NCBI GenBank assembly: GCA_030674155.1
Contig: CM060318.1
Location: forward strand, 90,070,631 to 90,125,630
Direction of reading: 5' to 3'
Source of the DNA: Stramonita haemastoma
Taxonomy: Eukaryota > Mollusca > Gastropoda > Neogastropoda > Muricidae
DNA: 55,000 nt
The notes under the pieces were generated by a model that did no database searches, was not told where the DNA came from, and saw only the letters and a list, made by a program, of their open reading frames with translations. The position numbers were made by a program, and so were the translations under genes. The number at the start of each line of letters is the position of its first letter. Position 1 is the stretch's first letter. This document shows positions 8,368 through 19,044 of the stretch, one piece after another.

Positions 8368-9561
8368 ACAATGACAATGACAAAGATTTATTGTGTTAGT
8401 TTTTCAACCCTTTCACAAATGGGTAGATGGGGGAGGGGACCGAAATCGAAAGATACAACAAAATTTCAAACTGTACAATATCAAGGATTCTTCGCGATTG
8501 GTAACCAAAACGCGGTATTGTTTGCAATAGTTTGTGTGGATGTCACTGGTAACAACCCATGTCGTAGCAGGGACGGAGGAACTGTCACAGAGCGGCATCA
8601 GCATGTGGTTGTACTGCTGGCTTGTCACTGGACGTGTCGGGAAGATTCCTGTCTTCAGGTGCTTTCCGTCTTCATTTGCTTTCTTTAATGACTCAAAGCC
8701 CCTGTTCATTGTGTCTGCAAATTGTTGTAGAAGTTCCATCAATTCCCTGCGATCCTCGCCTTACACAGTGGAGCCGTTTCCTGCTTCGTGGATGGCAGTT
8801 GCACTTTCGGCATTCGTTTCCAGTGGTTCCGCTCTCTGGCTGTTCCCTGACACATCATCTGTAGAGCTGTGCTCTGTCAGTGTCACAGGGGTATTGTTGG
8901 CACGTCACTGCTCACAGATATGACTTCTTCATTGTCAGTATTCTTGTCCCTGTCAGAGTCGAGACTCCAGTCTTCAAGCGCCAATTCGTGCGGTTGCACT
9001 GTCACTGACACGGGATCAACATCAGGCATGCATGACGGAGAAGAGACGGCTTGCCGTGTTGCACCTGCAGATTTTGCAGCACGGGAGGAGGGCCAGTGGG
9101 CGAGTCACCTTTGAATGTGTCCATGGCCATTTCATTTTCGGTGTTGTAAAATAAACTTGGGGGCGTCGGGAGAAACAAATCCGAAGGGGAGACAGAATGT
9201 TCATGTTGTTTATTCATGACACTGACCTTATGTGTCTCCACTCTCTTTCTGTCCCAGCAATTTGCGATGCCCCTTTCTTACGGTAAACAACACTGTTACC
9301 AACACTGTCACCGTGGCTGTGTGTAGCAGGATGCCGGTGGGCCGGTGACAGGCGCAACACTATCACAGTTTGATTCTCTCTGCCGTTGATTTTGTATGAT
9401 GTCAGAGACATTTCCTGCAACAAGGTGTTCAAAACTGTTTCCAGAGAATATGGTAGTCCTGTCACTGGCATACTGGAGGTTTTTCTGGTAGAAAATAGGA
9501 AGTTTCTTTTCTCACTTTAGAAACCACGTCTTGCTGGTAGCCAAGCAAGGGAAGCCACCCA
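8368..9561 (-). mobile_element. 1,194-bp non-autonomous retroelement carrying one ORF
   Basis: An insertion in the 3'UTR of the ORF1-only LINE, bounded by a perfect 14-bp duplication. Minus-strand reading: about 90 bases of leader, an ATG at 9471-9469, about 350 codons of decayed ORF, then AATAAA (reverse complement at 8387-8392) and a (TTGTCA)n tail at the end. The tail ACAATAAA...TTGTCATTGTCATTGT resembles the 3' ends of the 2A-type LINE at 29604 and of its short relative (AATAAA plus hexamer repeat). No endonuclease or RT is encoded, so it presumably moves with LINE machinery that reads this tail. It could be a complete short element or an internally deleted LINE. Confidence 0.75.
8413..9471 (-). 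pseudogene. Retroelement ORF, unknown function, frameshifted
   Basis: Starts MPVTGLPYSLETVLNTLLQ; an N-terminal domain follows with KINGRENQTVIVLRLSP and VVYRKKGASQIAGTERE. This pattern (short hydrophobic start, TVIL-R core, basic RxxR end) resembles ORF1-like proteins of invertebrate retroelements that I cannot name. Frame changes near 9225 and 9020 and a stop near 8770 break it; the last part reads ELLQQFADTMNRGFESLKK, a likely helix. No catalytic motif seen. Confidence 0.55.
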
Positions 9562-9575
9562 CGCAATGATTAAAG
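9562..9575 (+). repeat. 14-bp target-site duplication, right
   Basis: Exact copy of 8354-8367; the host 3'UTR (AGTATACATGAGAATATGAT...) continues directly after it. Confidence 0.9.
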
Positions 9576-9735
9576 AGTATACATGAGAATATGATAGGTT
9601 AAATGACTTAAAACATCAATCCACCACCATCTATCATCAAAATAAGTTATATAAGACATTACATTTTAATAAAAGGGGAGAGAACAAAACAAAGCAACCC
9701 CCCAAAAAAAGCCAAAACAGACAAACAAAACTAAA

Positions 9736-11897
9736 CTAAAAACACAAAACAAAAACGAAAGAATCTTCTTGGGAGGGGAAAAAGGGTCTGCCTCTAAAGC
9801 TTTGGTCACTGTATGAATTGGCAGGTTGATAGTAACGGCCATGGTACTGGTCACCTAGCCTGTTATACTTTTCTTGCCGTGTGTTGCTGAGGTAGTTTGG
9901 TCTGCAGTGGAAGGCTTGCTTTAAGTTGACGGCTAGTTTTGCTGTGCCTCTTGCACTGGGGTGGATGACATTCTGATAAAGAGCTAAACTAGGGGCACCT
10001 GTTTTTGCGGTGAATGTGTCATAATTGTCAACAAAAGTGACATTCAGGTTTCGGCAGACAGAATAAAGATTTTTATTAGACGGGAACATTGCATTATTTA
10101 AATTGTGTCGGCCCCTGGCTGGAATGATGGAACTTGCCACTATAGTTGATTGAGGAAAAACATTTTTACACACAGAGAGCAGTTTTGTCCATGTCTCTTT
10201 AGAGAGGGGCCCAGCAGGGCAGCTATTGACCCCCACATGGAGGGCCACAGTCTTCACTGAGTGTGACCCTGACACAGACTGTCTGTCAGCTGATTGACAG
10301 TCAGGCCAGGAATACATATTTTGTAAACCACCTCATTCCCTGGGGCCATCTTTCTGGGGTTAATGTATTTAAGCAAAGAGTCTCCAATGAGGAGGACAGA
10401 GGTTTGGGGAGGGAAAGTGATGGGAGGGGGGCTGGATTCAGGGGATGGAGTAGGTTTCTGGTGGAGAAACTGGTTTCTTTCATTATTGGAATCATGTTTG
10501 ATTCCCTCTTCTTGTGTATGTACTGGTGACGTATCTGGGTGCCCGTCACCCGGCTCCTCGTCCATCAGTGCCTGGAAGGAGTTATGCACGGGCACTGTGT
10601 ACAGCGCTGGGTTGACACTGGGGCTGAGAGAAACAGGGAAGTCAGAACCACTGGGATCAGAGGACGTCGTCCCTTGGGTGGTGTCTGGAACAGATGCTTT
10701 GACTGTTTTCGGACTTGAAGTTTTAGTTTCACTTATCATGGATGAATCAGTTGGTTCGGTCATTGAAGATTTTGTCTGTTTATTTTCACTGTCGTAGTAA
10801 TCAGAGGGGGAGATTTGAGTGCTTGAGTGTGAAACCGGTTGTACTAAAGTGCGTTTTAACTTTTTTAGGTCAGATTGTAAATTACCAAGTTGTGTTTTTA
10901 ATGAATGATTTTCTTTGGAAAGGATATCTGTTTTTTGTCGTAATCCCATCACTTCTCCTTTTAGCTTTTCCTTTTCATTTTGAATAGCATCTAATTTGTC
11001 AGTAGTGTATGCACGAATTTCATTTTTTACAGCACATTTTCCATCACTGATTAGAGTGGTTAGCTCTATCACAGAACTGTTCAGCTGTTGAGAAAGGGTG
11101 TAAATGGCTGATTCCAAGTGTTTGGTTTGCTGTGCTAAGGGGGATGGAGTACAGTGTCTTATCTGAGAAGATTTTGGTGTAAAACACAAAGTGCGTCTTC
11201 GAAGTCTTTTACGTTGTTTTTTAGCAAGTGAAGGATGGTTTTGTGGGCTGACATCTTGGTCTTCAGCGTCATCAGTGTTGTTTTCATGAATGTTTATCTG
11301 GACCTTTGGGGTTGGAGGGAAAATGACTACATTTCCGTCTGTACCCCCTTCACACTGCAGAATGTTGGAGTCAGATTGGGTACAAGAGCTGGACTGTCCA
11401 GTAAGGAAGTCGGGCAGTGCCACATCAGTGGGCTGTTGAGGAAATACGGGTTCTGGAATGCTCTGAATAAAAGCAATAGGTGTTTCCAGTAAACACTTTC
11501 CAAGTTCTTTAGTGTCTCTACCGGCCATAAATGATTGAATGAAATGTTTTAAAATCTCACATTCTGTTGTGTTCCATAATGAACAGTCTATACCTTGGCA
11601 AAGAAATGTGCCGTGTGACTGTAACTTAAAATACAGACTTAGTGTAATACGTTTAGTAGCACCACAAAAGATACGAATAACAGTTTTACTCAACCAGTTT
11701 GGAGGACAGTCGATCAGTAACGGAGCTGGTGTCACAATTTCATCATTTAAATCAAAATCTGCTATGTTGACCTTTATGTCATCATTTACAAAGGCTGTAT
11801 ATCGATAGACTAGACTGTTCCGCCATACACATAGTTCTTGGTCGCAGGAGAAACGTTTTTGAATTGCATCAAGGGTTGGTTTGAGTTTCTGATCCAT
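9736..11897 (-). pseudogene. LINE ORF1 with N-terminal domain, coiled coil and SGNH esterase domain
   Basis: 547 codons (11897-10254) continue after a one-base frameshift near 10270 into about 180 more codons ending at 9736. Residues 1-130 form a compact Cys/Trp-rich domain (LQSHGTFLCQGIDCSLW). Residues about 210-240 are basic (KKQRKRLRRR). About 260-345 are heptad-rich coiled coil. About 350-490 are Ser/Thr/Pro-rich. The C-terminal part is an SGNH/GDSL-like hydrolase: block I LLIGDSLLKYI, block III HVGVN, block V VIHPSARG with the catalytic His; the Asp expected three residues before it is Asn. Such esterase domains occur in ORF1 of CR1/L2-type LINEs. One frameshift in more than 700 codons suggests recent inactivation. 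The frame may be cut short at its C-terminus compared with the 44.2-44.5 kb relative. Confidence 0.85.
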
Positions 11898-12539
11898 CTG
11901 GACCCACTGTTAAAAGTTCAAACTACAAACATGCAGACAAGAAAAAAAAACAACAAAAAAAACCCACATTGCCTCTGTGACTTACAGATCGTGCTGCAGG
12001 GCTGCTTCTCACCTTCACCAGTTAGTGCATGGGTTTTGCAGTTGAAAATCTTTCTCAACGAGAGTGTATACTTGTAACACTCGTGACATCAGGAAGTACT
12101 TGCATTGCTTACACTTTATCAGTTCCCATTATATCAACACACTTTCACCGAAGTTTACAATTTAACGCCAGTCACAGTCAACACAGCACAACCGTTCAGT
12201 GTAACCGTAATATAAATATAACACAAACGTTTTTAAACTAAATATGAAGCATTCTCTCTAATTTCTGTAAATTATAATAATCATTTATGCTATCAATACT
12301 TATTTAGTGTATTTAAGCAGGCACAGGCCTCTCAAAAACACTTAACAGAAGTGAGGATCAAAATCATGGTTTGATTGCATCTCAACAAAGCTAAACTTGA
12401 CTTGGCTCGATTTTTTTCTAAGTCCAAAAATTCCAGTCCAAAAAAAATCACCAGTAGTGTAGAGAGCAAAAAAATATACGTCTGCTCTCCTCAAGATCAG
12501 CTTACCCAAAACAAAAACAAAAGAGAGAGAGAGAGAGAG

Positions 12540-13320
12540 AGACAAGGCAAGGCAAGGCAAGGCAAAGCAAGGCAAAATATTTTATTCGAGGATAATAGAT
12601 AAGCACTTGTGTGCTTTTTTACATCCAGTCCCCGCCCTTTTCAGGGATACATCAAGTTGAAAAAATACTAAACAATAAAGCTTTATGCAAACCAGACAAC
12701 ATACAAGAATAAGGACACTATATATGATAAGGTAATAAAAATGCACTCGATCAGAAGACAAAAATCAGAAGTCACAATAAAAGATTTTGATAATGAAAGA
12801 ATAGAAAAGTGTTAATAGGTAAAGAGCAAACAAGAGAAGAGAATAAACAACTGAAAACATCAATCCACCACCATCTGTCAAAAATTATACATGTGACATA
12901 AATCATACATTTGGATAAAAGGGGGAAATTTTTTTTTAAACTAATATCCTTATTGGAGGGGGGGGGGAGATACTGCCAATAAAAATATAGATAAAATCAA
13001 CAATTATAATGATCCAAATACCAAAAGTAAGGAACCATACCAAGTATCAAACAACAGGCAAGAATTAACACAGAGATACAATATTAAGGTAATGTTATAA
13101 AGTCACTGATTCAGAAACGAAAATGAGAAGTAAGAATCAATGATGATTTTGAGTTGAATAAAGAAAGCAAGAAAAACAAAGAAAAAACAAAAACAAAACA
13201 AAACAAAGAAAAGGCGCAATAATTAAGAGTAACATGAAAATATGATGAGGTTAAATGACTGGAAGCATCAATCTACCACCATCTAACATCAATCTTTTAA
13301 GGATGTGGGTATAGCTCCTG
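12540..13320 (-). mobile_element. 3'UTR of a second copy of the SGNH LINE family, internally duplicated
   Basis: GGCAA repeats (12542-12572), then ATTTTATTCGAGGATAAT, CACTTGTGTGCTTTTTTAC and CCAGTCCCCGCCCTTTTC reproduce the 3' end at 8050-8150. The rest of the 3'UTR appears twice in series, about 12660-12960 and 13000-13310. Each part carries the GGTAAT, CAGAA and AAACATCAATC(C/T)ACCACCATCT landmarks. No coding part is attached; microsatellites follow. Together with 8047-12528 it gives two same-orientation 3' ends flanking one ORF1. Confidence 0.75.
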
Positions 13321-13333
13321 CCATTATCTTATA

Positions 13334-13701
13334 CATCAAGAGAGAGAGAGAGTGAGAGAGAGAGAGGGGGGTAGGGGTGCGGGGGGAGACAGTTACAGAG
13401 AAAGAGGGAGATTGAGAAACGTTCACTAAGTGTCAGAGAAAGAGACAGAGGCAGAGTATCAGTACACAAAAAATTCTAAGATAGCAAAAAAAGCAGAAAT
13501 TCTAGGATAGCAGAAAGAAAAAAAGAAAGGAAGAAAGAAAGAAAGAAAGACAGAAAGAAAGAAAGAAAGAAAGAAAAACAGACAGAAAGAAAAACAGACA
13601 GAAAATTGAAGAAGACAAGAAAGACAGTTAGAAAGATAGAATAAAAGACAGACAGACAGACAGACAGACGGACAGACGGACGGACAGACAGACAGACAGA
13701 C

Positions 13702-13786
<85 letters not shown>

Positions 13787-13930
13787 TAGTCATAAAGAAA
13801 ACGACAGAAAAACGAAATATAAAATCAATGAAAAGAAACAGAAAAAAAGATAAAAGAAAAAGAAAGACGGACGCACAAACTGACAAACAGATGACAGAAA
13901 AAAGAAGGAAAGAAAAAAGAAAAGAATAAA
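13334..13930. repeat. Compound GA / GAAA / GACA microsatellites
   Basis: Successive purine-rich arrays: GA about 13340-13366, GAAA about 13520-13575, GACA and GACG about 13650-13738, GAAA about 13739-13785, then AAAG-rich sequence. The long Leu/Ser/Val/Cys frame opposite it is a translation of repeats. Confidence 0.95.
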
Positions 13931-14268
13931 ACGCTCAACTTAACGAGGTTTCAGACTTCACCGAGCCATTATAATGAAATTCAAACTCCAGCTAGTTAGA
14001 TCAAGACTGATAGATGACACTAACTTTGTTACTAGAGTGTTGAAGAAACATCGGCAATCAACAAACATACACACTACTCTTTTTTTTGTAAAAGAGCTGC
14101 CATTTTCTAATAAATTATGGTGTCTATTTGCCTTGTCTCCTTCTCTTTCTGTCTGTCTGCCTCCCTGCTGTCTGTCTTTCTGTCTGTCTATCTTTTGCAC
14201 TTATTAGTCTCTACTACTAACTGTCTGTTGGCCTGTCTAGTGAGTTGGCTGGTGGCAGATTGTGTGTG
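13931..14268. other. Unassigned spacer
   Basis: Unique-looking sequence with a short + strand frame (from 13974) containing no recognised domain, passing into a GTCT-rich stretch at about 14150-14190. Nothing else supported. Confidence 0.5.
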
Positions 14269-14560
14269 TTCAATTCAATTCAATTAAATTCAAATACTTC
14301 ATTATCTCATAGAGAAATTCACACGGGTTAAAAGCCACACATAAAAACAGGTAACACGTAAAAATAACATTACCCAAAAATACCTCAACTTAGTATCCGA
14401 ACATCAGGTCGCACATATTACAATACAAAAAGTACCCACAAATCAGCAATACCTCAGCAACTGAAGTCAACTAAACTCACCAAAATTAAATCTCAAACAT
14501 TCCTGTGCACACCAGTATGCTCACACATCCACACATACACACACAGCTTGCTCACACCCT
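14269..14560 (-). mobile_element. LINE 3' end with (AATTG)n tail
   Basis: In + orientation CAATTCAATTCAATT is followed by AAATACTTCATTATCTCATAG, ACACGGGTTAAAAGCC and a CA-rich region. Reversed, this is a 3'UTR ending in TGAAGTATTTGAATT plus AATTG repeats, a form common for non-LTR elements. No coding sequence of this element is recognised upstream. Confidence 0.55.
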
Positions 14561-14907
14561 CACACACACACACACACGCGCGTGCGCGCGCGTTGGAAAC
14601 ACTGCACACATGTGCACACATTTTTGTGACATATACCATATTGATATCAAATCATAGTTTAAAAAAATAATAAATAAATAATAAAAAAAAATTAAAGTTG
14701 TGTGATAAGACAAATATCTATTAAAGTACCACTCTTCTATTAAGATGTTAAACACAGTCTAAAATAATAACACGCGCACACATTTTTATGGCATAAACAA
14801 TAATTGCTTTAACATGTTAGTTAATTTGAAAATATTGAAGAGAGTTTAAAATAAAAAAAGAAAGAAAGAAAAAAGAGAGACAGAGACAGAAACACACACA
14901 GAGAGAG

Positions 14908-14908
<1 letters not shown>

Positions 14909-14950
<42 letters not shown>

Positions 14951-15003
14951 GTGTGTGTGTGTGTGTTGTGGTGTGTGTGTATGTGAGTGTGCGTGTGTGG
15001 TGT

Positions 15004-15073
<70 letters not shown>

Positions 15074-15130
15074 TGTGTGTGTATGTGTGTATGTGTGTAT
15101 GTGAGTGTGCGTGTGTGTGTGGTGTGGTGT

Positions 15131-15182
<52 letters not shown>

Positions 15183-15222
15183 TGCGTGCCCTAGTGTGAG
15201 TGTGCGTGTGTGCGTGTGTGCG
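14909..15222. repeat. Long interrupted (GT)n array
   Basis: About 310 bases of TG/GT with scattered GTGTGGTGT, GTATGTGA and GTGCGT interruptions. A higher-order motif (TGTATGTGAGTGTGCGTGTG) occurs twice, near 14978 and 15099, showing duplication within the array. Confidence 0.95.
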
Positions 15223-15480
15223 TGTCAAGTCAAAGTCAAAGTCAAAGTCAAAATCACTTTAATCATCCCTGAAGGGCAATTACAATACTGACAGGCATAT
15301 TGATACAAATCATAATCAAACACACGAAATAGCTACATTTCATATTTGTTCAGACATTATATGATAACTTCAAATAAAAATGTCGCAAACACTCACACTT
15401 TACGCGCGTGCGCTCGCACACACGCAAACACACGCATACACACACACACCAATATTTAGATAGAATGTTCTTAAAAAAAA
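15223..15480 (-). mobile_element. LINE 3' end with (TTGACT)n tail
   Basis: + strand CAAGTCAAAGTCAAAGTCAAAGTCAAAATCAC, then TTTAATCATCCCTGAAGGGC. Reversed, GATTAAAGTGATTTTGACTTTGACT is a typical retroelement 3' terminus. CTGAAGGGCAATTACAATA is a phrase I associate with invertebrate LINE/SINE 3' ends. The body runs into CA-rich DNA and is not recognisable beyond about 15480. Confidence 0.6.
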
Positions 15481-15655
15481 AAACATTCACTAGAAAAGAC
15501 AAATGATCACGCAATGATCACGCATTGTACGCGCGCGTTCGCACACGCACGTATACATGCATGTAGACACATACACACACACGCTCTCCCCCCTCCCCAC
15601 ACCATCCACACCCACTCACCCCCACGTATACACATACACACACACGGTCCCCCCT

Positions 15656-15830
15656 ACACATACACACCATCCCCCCCCCCCCCCCCCACACACACACGAC
15701 ACCCACAAGCACACACACACAGCACACACACATGACACACTCACATTTACCCACACACTCACACTCACCGCCCCCCCCTCCCCCCCTCCCCCCCCCTCCC
15801 CCCCCCCCCCCCCCCCCCCACAGGCTCACC
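15656..15830. repeat. C-rich homopolymer tracts
   Basis: Runs of C (about 15669-15688 and 15769-15819) separated by CA-rich sequence. Long C runs like this are assembly-error prone and can form i-motif or, on the other strand, G-quadruplex structures (inference). Confidence 0.9.
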
Positions 15831-17215
15831 AATAAATGCAATGTTTTAATAAATGCATGAAGTACAGGTCGACTATTATTCAATTTACAATGGTATATGT
15901 ATTGTTTGGCCATCAGAAGAACAAAATAAAAACTGTCATCAATATCTATATTTCTGTCATACCCTAGTAGGCCTATAGCCAAGCACTCTGTTAAATGCAG
16001 ATTGCGAACTTTATGACATTTTTCATTCATCATTACAGTAAGTGCCTGCCAAAAGTTCTGTACATCTGTGCACTGCCAAAACATATGTCTGATACTGTCT
16101 ACTGCTGCATTACAAAAATTGCAGAAATTACTATCAGTCACACCGATCTCTTTCAAAATAACATTGGTACCCAAACACCTGTGAATTATTCTAAGTTGAA
16201 GCCATTTCATTTTGACATCAGAAATTTTATGAACATACAAAAAAAACCCACTTTTTCCAGTCATTTTCAATATTCAGTTTTTCATCCCATTTAGTACAAC
16301 TTTTAGTGATTGTTGCTACTGATTAATTCTTCATAAAAGGGCTTTGACCCTTTCAGTACAGTGTTTAGCTTTTTAAAACAGGTAGGCATACTTGAGCAAG
16401 TATTGTCTTGTATTACAATCTTTGTTTTTCTGATGAATTCTAATACTGCTGATCTATAACCAGTGAAACTAACAAAATCGATGTTCACATCATATTCAAG
16501 TCTAAATTGTTCAAATGACATCAGATTCCCATTTTCAAGTACAAAGTTTCCTAGACAGTGAATGCCTTTATTAATCCATGTTTTATTTGCAATGCACTTG
16601 TTTCCTGTCTGTATTCTTTTATTGAAAAAAACTGGTTCTGCTAACAGCTCGCAAGAATCACTACAGTAAACTTTGTAAAAGAACTCTCTGTAAGCACAAA
16701 AACGCCCGTCCAAAATGCATTTGATTTACAAAATTTTAAAACGATCTCTGGTCCATATTTTGAAATGTTGTTATCAGTGGATAGTTCTCATTTGCAATAG
16801 CTTGCCACTTGTGCTTTGTCCTGTGGAGTTTTTTTTTTTTTTTAGCCATGTCAGTTTCAAAGATTGTGCTAATGTTTTCAATTCTGGTAATCCAAGACCC
16901 CCATTTTTAATATTTTTATGTGAAACATTTCTACTAATTTTATCTCTTTTATTATTCCAAACAAATTTATAGCAGTAGCTCTGCAAGGTACAGAAAAAAT
17001 CGTCTGGTGGATTAGGTAGTAGCATCCATAAGTGAATAATTTTTGATAAAATGAGAGATTTTAATACTGCTATCCTACCTATGGATGTTATCTGTCTTTT
17101 AGCCCAGAGTTTGAACAAGTGTTTTACATCTTCTAGTTTTTCTGAGTAATTTAAATGCGGACAGTTTTGTAGGTCATTTGTAAACCAGATTCCCAAGATT
17201 TAAAATTTTTGTGGA
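15831..17215 (-). mobile_element. Tx1/L1-like LINE ORF2 C-terminal remnant
   Basis: Minus-strand remnant of an L1-type ORF2 downstream of RT. In order: ILGIWFTNDL; LWAKRQITSIGRIAVLKSLI; LPNPPDDFFCTLQ; a FVWNNKRDKISRN block with NGGLGLPEL; KMKWLQLRIIHRCLGTN; a C-terminal zinc finger with CNFCN...HMFWQC; and finally KTLHLL at 15831, where it meets the C-rich tract. The K-x-x-x-LGRIxVLKSLxLSK and FIWNxKxxKI blocks are typical of the L1/Tx1 group. Frames change at about 16770 and 16290, so it is a pseudogene. The 5' edge near 17215 is a truncation. Confidence 0.85.
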
Positions 17216-17456
17216 TTCCATTCCATACCTAGATGCAGATATCGTACTGAGGAATATATTTCTCGTAAATTTTTTTCTCATAATATGTTACAGTGGTTAA
17301 AGCCGTCAACATTTACAAATGGCACTCTCATCCAAGACCGCTCCAGTTGAGGCCCGACCCACACACAAAAAAGACTATGAGACTAAACATTCACACCACA
17401 CACCTGGTTTTGTTTTGATATACAGAATGCATATATGTTATATATTATATGTGTAT

Positions 17457-17457
<1 letters not shown>

Positions 17458-17508
<51 letters not shown>
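17458..17508. repeat. (AT)n microsatellite
   Basis: About 25 TA units, followed by GTATGTATATGTGTGTATC. Confidence 0.95.
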
Positions 17509-17509
<1 letters not shown>

Positions 17510-17589
17510 GTGTGCATATATGTATGTATATGTGTGTATCTATCAACCCACATATGTTCTGACTCTGCTGAACTCAATACCCCTATGAG

Positions 17590-17695
17590 ACCTCTCTTTA
17601 TCCCCTTCTCTATCTCTCCCTCTCTCTTTCTCTCTCTCTCTTTCTATCACCCTCTCTCCTCTCTCTTCCTTTCTCTGTTTCTCTCTTTCTTTTTA
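17590..17695. repeat. CT-rich low-complexity tract
   Basis: Imperfect (CT)n with TTTC interruptions; it is the 3' tail-side sequence of the L1-like fragment that follows at 17700-17890 (minus strand). Confidence 0.85.
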
Positions 17696-17699
17696 AGTT

Positions 17700-17890
17700 T
17701 CTTTCTATCTTTTTTTTCTTTGCTCTTTCACTGTCAACAAAACCGTTTATATGTTTTTCATTTTCCATAACTACGTATAAAAAAATGAATAAAAAAGTTT
17801 GAAAAAAAAATAAATGCAATGTTTTAAAACCATTGGTAGAAAGACATGAATTTACAAGCAATTCAAAAAATCAATAAAGCTAAAATTAAG
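17700..17890 (-). mobile_element. Second Tx1/L1-like C-terminal fragment
   Basis: Minus-strand text VNSCLSTNGFKTLHL matches NNSRPVLHAFIKTLHL of the copy at 15.85 kb and then runs on with MENEKHINGF, the usual C-terminal end of L1-type ORF2, which the first copy lacks. A separate short copy or a duplicated segment. It shares 19 exact bases with the first copy (17809-17827 and 15831-15849), explained by this homology. Confidence 0.6.
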
Positions 17891-18011
17891 ACATACCTAT
17901 TTTATGGGTACATAAGCATGTATGTGCACACCTGTATGCATTGGCTACATACTTTGACAGTAACAGTCAGGTAAGTAATTCAGAGAAGTTCACACACACA
18001 CACGCGCGCAC

Positions 18012-18012
<1 letters not shown>

Positions 18013-18082
<70 letters not shown>

Positions 18083-18106
18083 CAAACAAACAAACAAACA
18101 AACAAA
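18013..18106. repeat. (CA)n then (AAAC)n
   Basis: About 33 CA units followed by five or six AAAC units; read on the minus strand this is the 3'UTR/tail side of the Rex1-like fragment that starts at 18118. Confidence 0.95.
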
Positions 18107-18117
18107 AAACCAAACAA

Positions 18118-18954
18118 CCTCAGTCAGTGTTATATGAGTTTAGAACTCGGATAGCTACTGGCACAAAGGAATTCCTTTTTCTGTTTGTTTTGCTGTTGTG
18201 ACATTGAAAACGACGTCCTGAAGGCAACAATTGAAATTCTGAAAACAGAGCGTGGAAGGAATCGGCCAAAATGGCTGTTGCTTTGCATACAAGCTGCTGA
18301 CTACAAAACGACTTGAGATCTCTTTGTTCTTCTCCGATAAATTTTGAGCAGATTCTCACAATTCTCTGAAGACCATTCTTGTTCTTGATGCTAAGGTTAT
18401 TGTATCAGCAAATGAAAGCAAAACTTAAAACGCTCTCTATGTAAGACTTGTAGAACAAAGAAAGAATCTTTTTGTACACAAAAAATGAGTTAAGCTTCCT
18501 CAGATAATACACACGTTGTTGCCCCTTTTTGACAATGGCGTCAGTGTTAGCATCTCAATTTAGCTTGTGGTCAAAAACAGTTCCCAGATATTTGTATTTC
18601 AAAACGTTTTCAACTTCTTCATTATGGATGATGGTATTCTCAGAAGTGTGCTCCGATCTTCTGAAATCAATAGGAAGATCTTTAGTTTTAGAAACATTTA
18701 GCTCCAGATAGGCCTCATCACACCAATGTACGAACATGGTCTAGGACTGATCCAGATAAGAGGGAGAAGAGCACTGTTGTCCGCAAATTTTACCAGAAAT
18801 GAGTTTTCGTGGCTGCTTCTACAGTCATCTGTGTATAGAACATAAAGAAGTGGCGAGAGGACGCAGCCCTGTGGAGAACCAGTGTAGGTAGCCTATATCT
18901 AATGGATGATGGTGTTTTGTTGGCAAAAACACGCTGTAGCCTGTCAGTTAACTT

Positions 18955-18956
<2 letters not shown>
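18118..18956 (-). mobile_element. Rex1-like LINE RT fragment
   Basis: Minus-strand order: LTDRLQRVFANKTPSS, a GSPQGCVLSPLLYVLYTDDC block, KFADNSALL (18776-18787; the second catalytic Asp of FADD is Asn), LELNVSKTKDLPIDFRR, KYKYLGTVFDHKL, and a C-terminal block with AILADSFHALFSEFQLLPSG followed by SFVPVAIRVLNS. These blocks match what I know of Rex1/Babar-type elements. The order is collinear but frames break near 18740 and 18360-18550. The endonuclease is absent. Confidence 0.8.

Positions 18957-19043
<87 letters not shown>
18957..19043. repeat. (GT)n microsatellite at edge of Rex1-like fragment
   Basis: About 43 GT units exactly at the 5' truncation edge of the Rex1-like coding sequence. 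Confidence 0.95.

Positions 19044-19044
<1 letters not shown>

Larger units (their letters stand above)
8047..12528 (-). mobile_element. ORF1-only LINE derivative with SGNH-type ORF1
   Basis: Minus-strand element with a (TTGCC)n 3' tail (+ strand GGCAA repeats at 8050-8070), a 3'UTR (8070-8367 and 9562-9735), one long ORF1 (9736-11897) and about 600 bp of 5' leader. No endonuclease or RT lies between ORF1 and the 3' end. Related LINEs at 29.7 and 43.5 kb have ORF2 after ORF1, so this is best read as an internally deleted, non-autonomous derivative. AGAGAGAGACAAG is present next to both edges (about 8034-8046 and 12531-12544), but the right edge also abuts another copy's tail, so target duplication and tandem arrangement cannot be separated. 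A younger element (8368-9561) sits in the 3'UTR. Confidence 0.65.

Noticed and set aside
13476..13886. 136-codon Leu/Ser/Phe/Val/Cys frame
   Set aside because: Translation of GAAA and GACA repeats from the opposite strand, no domain.
14821..15291. Long Cys-Val and His-Thr open frames on both strands
   Set aside because: Direct translations of GT/CA dinucleotide arrays; the same happens at 2495, 6970, 29417, 40138, 44649 and 49324.
15831..17827. 19-bp exact direct repeat (AATAAATGCAATGTTTTAA) at 15831-15849 and 17809-17827 as a target duplication
   Set aside because: Both copies fall at the same position of homologous L1-type coding sequence (KTLHL), so family homology explains the match.
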